This document shows positions 62,019 to 64,000 of a stretch of DNA of 64,000 bases, piece after piece. Every line of letters starts with the position of its first letter. Positions within the stretch are counted from its first letter, which is position 1. The translations under genes were made by a program, and so were the position numbers. Origin of the DNA: JBDTGE01 sp050742975 (lineage in GTDB: Bacteria > Actinomycetota > Actinomycetes > Mycobacteriales > Jatrophihabitantaceae). The stretch is taken from assembly GCA_050742975.1 (NCBI GenBank), contig JBOGDQ010000077.1, forward strand, positions 1-64,000, in the 5' to 3' direction. The notes under the pieces are model-generated. The model did no database searches. It was not told the DNA's origin and worked only from the letters and a program-made list of their open reading frames with translations.

Positions 62019-62471
62019 TCAAGCGGTGCCGAGCAGGCCGCGCAGCCGCGGCCACGCTCCGGCGAAGCCGGCGTGCAACGGTAGCTGGGCGACCGCATCC
62101 ATAGGCCACCAGCGGATCTCCACGCTCTCAGCGTTCGCGGCCCGCGGATGGAGGTCGGCCAGTGCGTGCGCGAGCACCGTGGTGTACGTCCAACCGCCGT
62201 GATCGTCGATCCACTGATCGAACGGCGCCACTTCGGCCGGGTCCAGGTTCGCCTCCTCGGCCGCCTCCCGCAGGGCTGCGGTGACCGCGTCCTCGTGGCT
62301 GTCGCGAGCACCGCCCGGAATGGCCCAGGTGCCGCCCTCGTGGGTCCACGGCGCGCGGTGCTGCAGCATGACCCGTGGCCCGTCGGTGATCAGCACACCG
62401 GCCGCGCCGAAGCGTCCCCAGTGCCGGTGGCCGAGCGCGCACTGCGCCCAGCCGTTACCGTCACCGCTCAC
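62019..62471 (-). CDS. Nudix hydrolase
   Basis: A 150-aa pyrophosphohydrolase starting at GTG 62471. The Nudix box, Gx5Ex7REUxEExGU, is GGARDSHEDAVTAALREAAEEANL, split here as GGARDSHEDAVTAAL and REAAEEANL, all key Glu/Arg in place. HWGRFGAAGVLITDGPRVMLQHRAP precedes it. The family removes nucleoside diphosphate-linked moieties such as oxidised nucleotides or ADP-ribose; the substrate of this one is not evident. A longer open frame upstream contains no similarity. Tandem 15-bp repeats lie just upstream of the start (62484-62513). Confidence 0.88.
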   Translation of the reverse strand: MSGDGNGWAQCALGHRHWGRFGAAGVLITDGPRVMLQHRAPWTHEGGTWAIPGGARDSHEDAVTAALREAAEEANLDPAEVAPFDQWIDDHGGWTYTTVLAHALADLHPRAANAESVEIRWWPMDAVAQLPLHAGFAGAWPRLRGLLGTA

Positions 62472-62483
62472 TGCCCGCGTCCC

Positions 62484-62513
62484 GCCGTGGTTCGAGATGC
62501 CGTGGTTCGAGAT
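62484..62513. repeat. 15-bp tandem duplication upstream of the Nudix gene
   Basis: GCCGTGGTTCGAGAT is repeated exactly at 62484-62498 and 62499-62513. It lies between the Nudix start and the hypothetical gene at 62716, in the probable promoter region of both. The rest of 62472-62715 holds no feature I can support. Confidence 0.9.
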
Positions 62514-62715
62514 TCTGCGTCGGCCCGCCAGGTCGCCTCGCGGCGGAAGGCCGCTCGTGGCGGCAAATGTGGGACCGGGGGCCGTGGATCGGGCCGACGC
62601 GGTGACCACGGTACCGGCTCGACGGCCGGATCGCAGCGTGCCCGGCATGCCGGGTGTCCGTGCCGACGAGCCGTATCCTGGTGCGCGTGATCGAGACGAG
62701 TCCGGGCGGCGCGAG

Positions 62716-63333
62716 ATGAACGGCGATCGCGCACGCCCGCACCGTCCCACCCCCTACCCCGACCTGACTGCGTTGATCGACGCGGCCGGGGGCAGCGAGC
62801 CGGAGTCGCGCGCGGAAATCGCCGCCGCGACTGCAGCCGTACTGGTCAGGGTGGGGCGTGAGCCGTCCGGCGACGACGCACGATTCGTCGCACTGGCCGA
62901 TCGGATCGGACTGGACACGCTGGCCGAACTCTGGCGGGACGCAGATCCCGTGAGCCTGCCCGGAGCGCTGTGGGCGCTGTACCTGCTGCGGCAGTGGTGT
63001 CGCTCGGGCGCCGAGGAGGTCGGCCGGTTGTGGCGGGCGGGTGAACCGATCGCCGCTGCCGATGCGGTGGTCGCCGGCGTCGCCGACTACGTCGACGTCG
63101 AGTCGGTGACCCGGGTGGCCGACGACGTCCTGGCCGGGGCGTACCGCGGCGACTTCGCCGTTGCCCTTGAGCGTGCCGCCGCCCTGTTCCGCGTCATCGC
63201 CGCCGGGCGCCGCGAACTGGCCGGGCCGGACGAGCGCGGCGAGGTGGAACGGCGGCTCGCCGATCGCAACGAGCGGGCGGCCGCTGACCTGGCCACGTCG
63301 GCGCGGCTGTGGCGGGCTGGCGCGCTGCGCTGA
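62716..63333 (+). CDS. Conserved helical hypothetical protein
   Basis: A 205-aa protein from ATG 62716 (MNGDRARPHRPTPYPDLTALIDA). It is mainly alpha-helical and Ala-rich, without membrane segments, signal peptide or recognisable catalytic motif. A central region (SLPGALWALYLLRQWCRSGAEEVGRLWRAGEP) looks like a helical bundle, and it has the element DYVDVESVTRVADDVLAGAYRGDFAVALERAAALFRVIAAG, typical of a small actinobacterial family with no assigned function that I can recall. It precedes the DUF4192 gene by 144 bases in the same direction. Not certain to be an operon. Confidence 0.75.
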   Translation: MNGDRARPHRPTPYPDLTALIDAAGGSEPESRAEIAAATAAVLVRVGREPSGDDARFVALADRIGLDTLAELWRDADPVSLPGALWALYLLRQWCRSGAEEVGRLWRAGEPIAAADAVVAGVADYVDVESVTRVADDVLAGAYRGDFAVALERAAALFRVIAAGRRELAGPDERGEVERRLADRNERAAADLATSARLWRAGALR

Positions 63334-63477
63334 CGGCGTCACCGTCCCGACCACCGTTGACCGGCCCATAGCACCGAACGGCGACAGTTCATGTTCGCCC
63401 GTCCACACCGGCGCCCTTCGTCCACATCTTCGCGATGGCTATTTGTGCTCGCGGTGCGCGCGCCGAAGCTCGATCGC

Positions 63478-64000
63478 ATGACCGACGACGAATCAGTGCC
63501 GACGATGCGAATCAGCGGGCCGGCCGATCTGCTGCAGGCCGTGCCGTACCTGCTGGGCTTTCACCCGTCCGACAGCCTGGTGCTGATCGGCTTGGCCGAC
63601 GGGCATCTCGTCGTCACCGTGCGCCTGGACCTGGTCGATCTGGCCGAGCCACGAGTGCTGGCCGAGGCGATCGATGCGATGCACCGCGGCGGAACGGAGG
63701 AACTGGTGGGGGCGGTCTACGACGACTGCCCGACGTCATGGCCGCTGCCCTGGGCCGGAGTAGCCCGCACACTGTCGAACGAGTGCGACCGCACGGGCTG
63801 CAATCTGTCCGACGTGCTCCGTGTCTCCGGGGCTCGCTGGTGGTCCTACGAGTGCAGCTCGCCCGAGTGCTGCGCACCGGAAGGCAATGAACTTCCGGAC
63901 GCGCCGTCACCGTTCGTGGCTGCGGCCACCTATGCGGGGCTGGTCGCGCTGCCGGATCGTGACAGCGTCTCGGCCCAGTTCGAGCCATTGCCGGCCGAGC
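63478..64000 (+). CDS. DUF4192 family protein (3' end cut by window)
   Basis: The reading frame from ATG 63478 is open to the window end, giving 174 residues of a longer protein. It starts MTDDESVPTMRISGPADLLQAVPYLLGFHPSDSLVLIGL; the PYLLGFxPxxSLV element is the family signature, and RWWSYECSSPECCAPEG with paired cysteines is also typical of DUF4192. The family is common in actinobacteria and has no known function. The upstream 144 bases contain TCGTCCACA (63418-63426), a DnaA-box-like 9-mer, of unclear meaning. Confidence 0.88.
   Translation, partial: MTDDESVPTMRISGPADLLQAVPYLLGFHPSDSLVLIGLADGHLVVTVRLDLVDLAEPRVLAEAIDAMHRGGTEELVGAVYDDCPTSWPLPWAGVARTLSNECDRTGCNLSDVLRVSGARWWSYECSSPECCAPEGNELPDAPSPFVAAATYAGLVALPDRDSVSAQFEPLPAE

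Overview
This is a 64 kb stretch of a high-GC actinobacterial chromosome. Gene order is close to the conserved dapB-thyX-dapA-ftsK-pgsA-clgR-recA-recX-miaB-miaA-dapF-hflX-lexA-nrdR block that I know from Mycobacterium tuberculosis, but many neighbours differ. A non-mycobacterial actinomycete, for example of the Frankiales or a related order, is my best guess; the sequence alone does not fix the genus. No rRNA, tRNA, CRISPR array, transposase or prophage was seen. Both ends cut genes: cysT on the left and a DUF4192 gene on the right.

Layout. 1-3.7 kb: sulfate ABC importer (cysTWA) and an Rrf2 regulator without cysteines. 3.8-9.6 kb: M16 peptidase, dapB and small accessory genes, including a 10-TM protein with a GYPPP repeat tail and a DedA protein. 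9.7-14.6 kb: YcaQ/AlkX-like protein, a MarR-ABC exporter operon with a perfect operator palindrome, and a ribbon-helix-helix/DUF4097 pair with its own operator-like palindrome. 14.7-24 kb: thyX, dapA, ftsK, a small gene facing ftsK, an ArgA-like acetyltransferase, rimO, pgsA, clgR with a candidate ClgR box, a TetR regulator and a coiled-coil protein. 24-36.4 kb: nei, lhr, acetyltransferases, DUF3046, recA (split by an intein), recX and rny. 36.4-43.4 kb: miaB, DUF349, an extradiol-dioxygenase-like protein, miaA, dapF, hflX and a TatA-like protein. 43.4-44.2 kb: remains of a type VII (ESX) secretion locus. 44.3-50.4 kb: lexA, a divergent LysM gene, nrdR and nrdJ (split by a second intein). 50.9-64 kb: secreted beta-glucosidase, an M23-like protein lacking key ligands, DUF445, an Abi-alpha-like protein, GH15, PAP2, EamA, VOC, YaaA, Nudix and DUF4192 genes.

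Common theme. The centre of the window is a DNA damage and dNTP supply neighbourhood. lexA, recA and the LysM gene carry LexA (SOS) boxes. thyX, nrdR and nrdJ make and control DNA precursors. recX, nei, lhr and the AlkX-like gene act in repair, and ftsK in chromosome segregation. dapA, dapB and dapF supply diaminopimelate for lysine and peptidoglycan; miaA, miaB and rimO modify tRNA and ribosome.

Most notable: (1) two LAGLIDADG inteins, in RecA at the same point and of the same 365-residue length as I recall for the Mycobacterium leprae RecA intein, and in NrdJ directly before a redox-active cysteine; (2) a decayed mycosin-EccC junction left by a deletion in an ESX locus; (3) a family of three intergenic 48-bp hairpins with identical 13-bp arms and a fixed 22-nt loop; (4) a small gene of 56 codons with a strong ribosome binding site, facing ftsK; (5) short tandem duplications at or just outside several gene ends.
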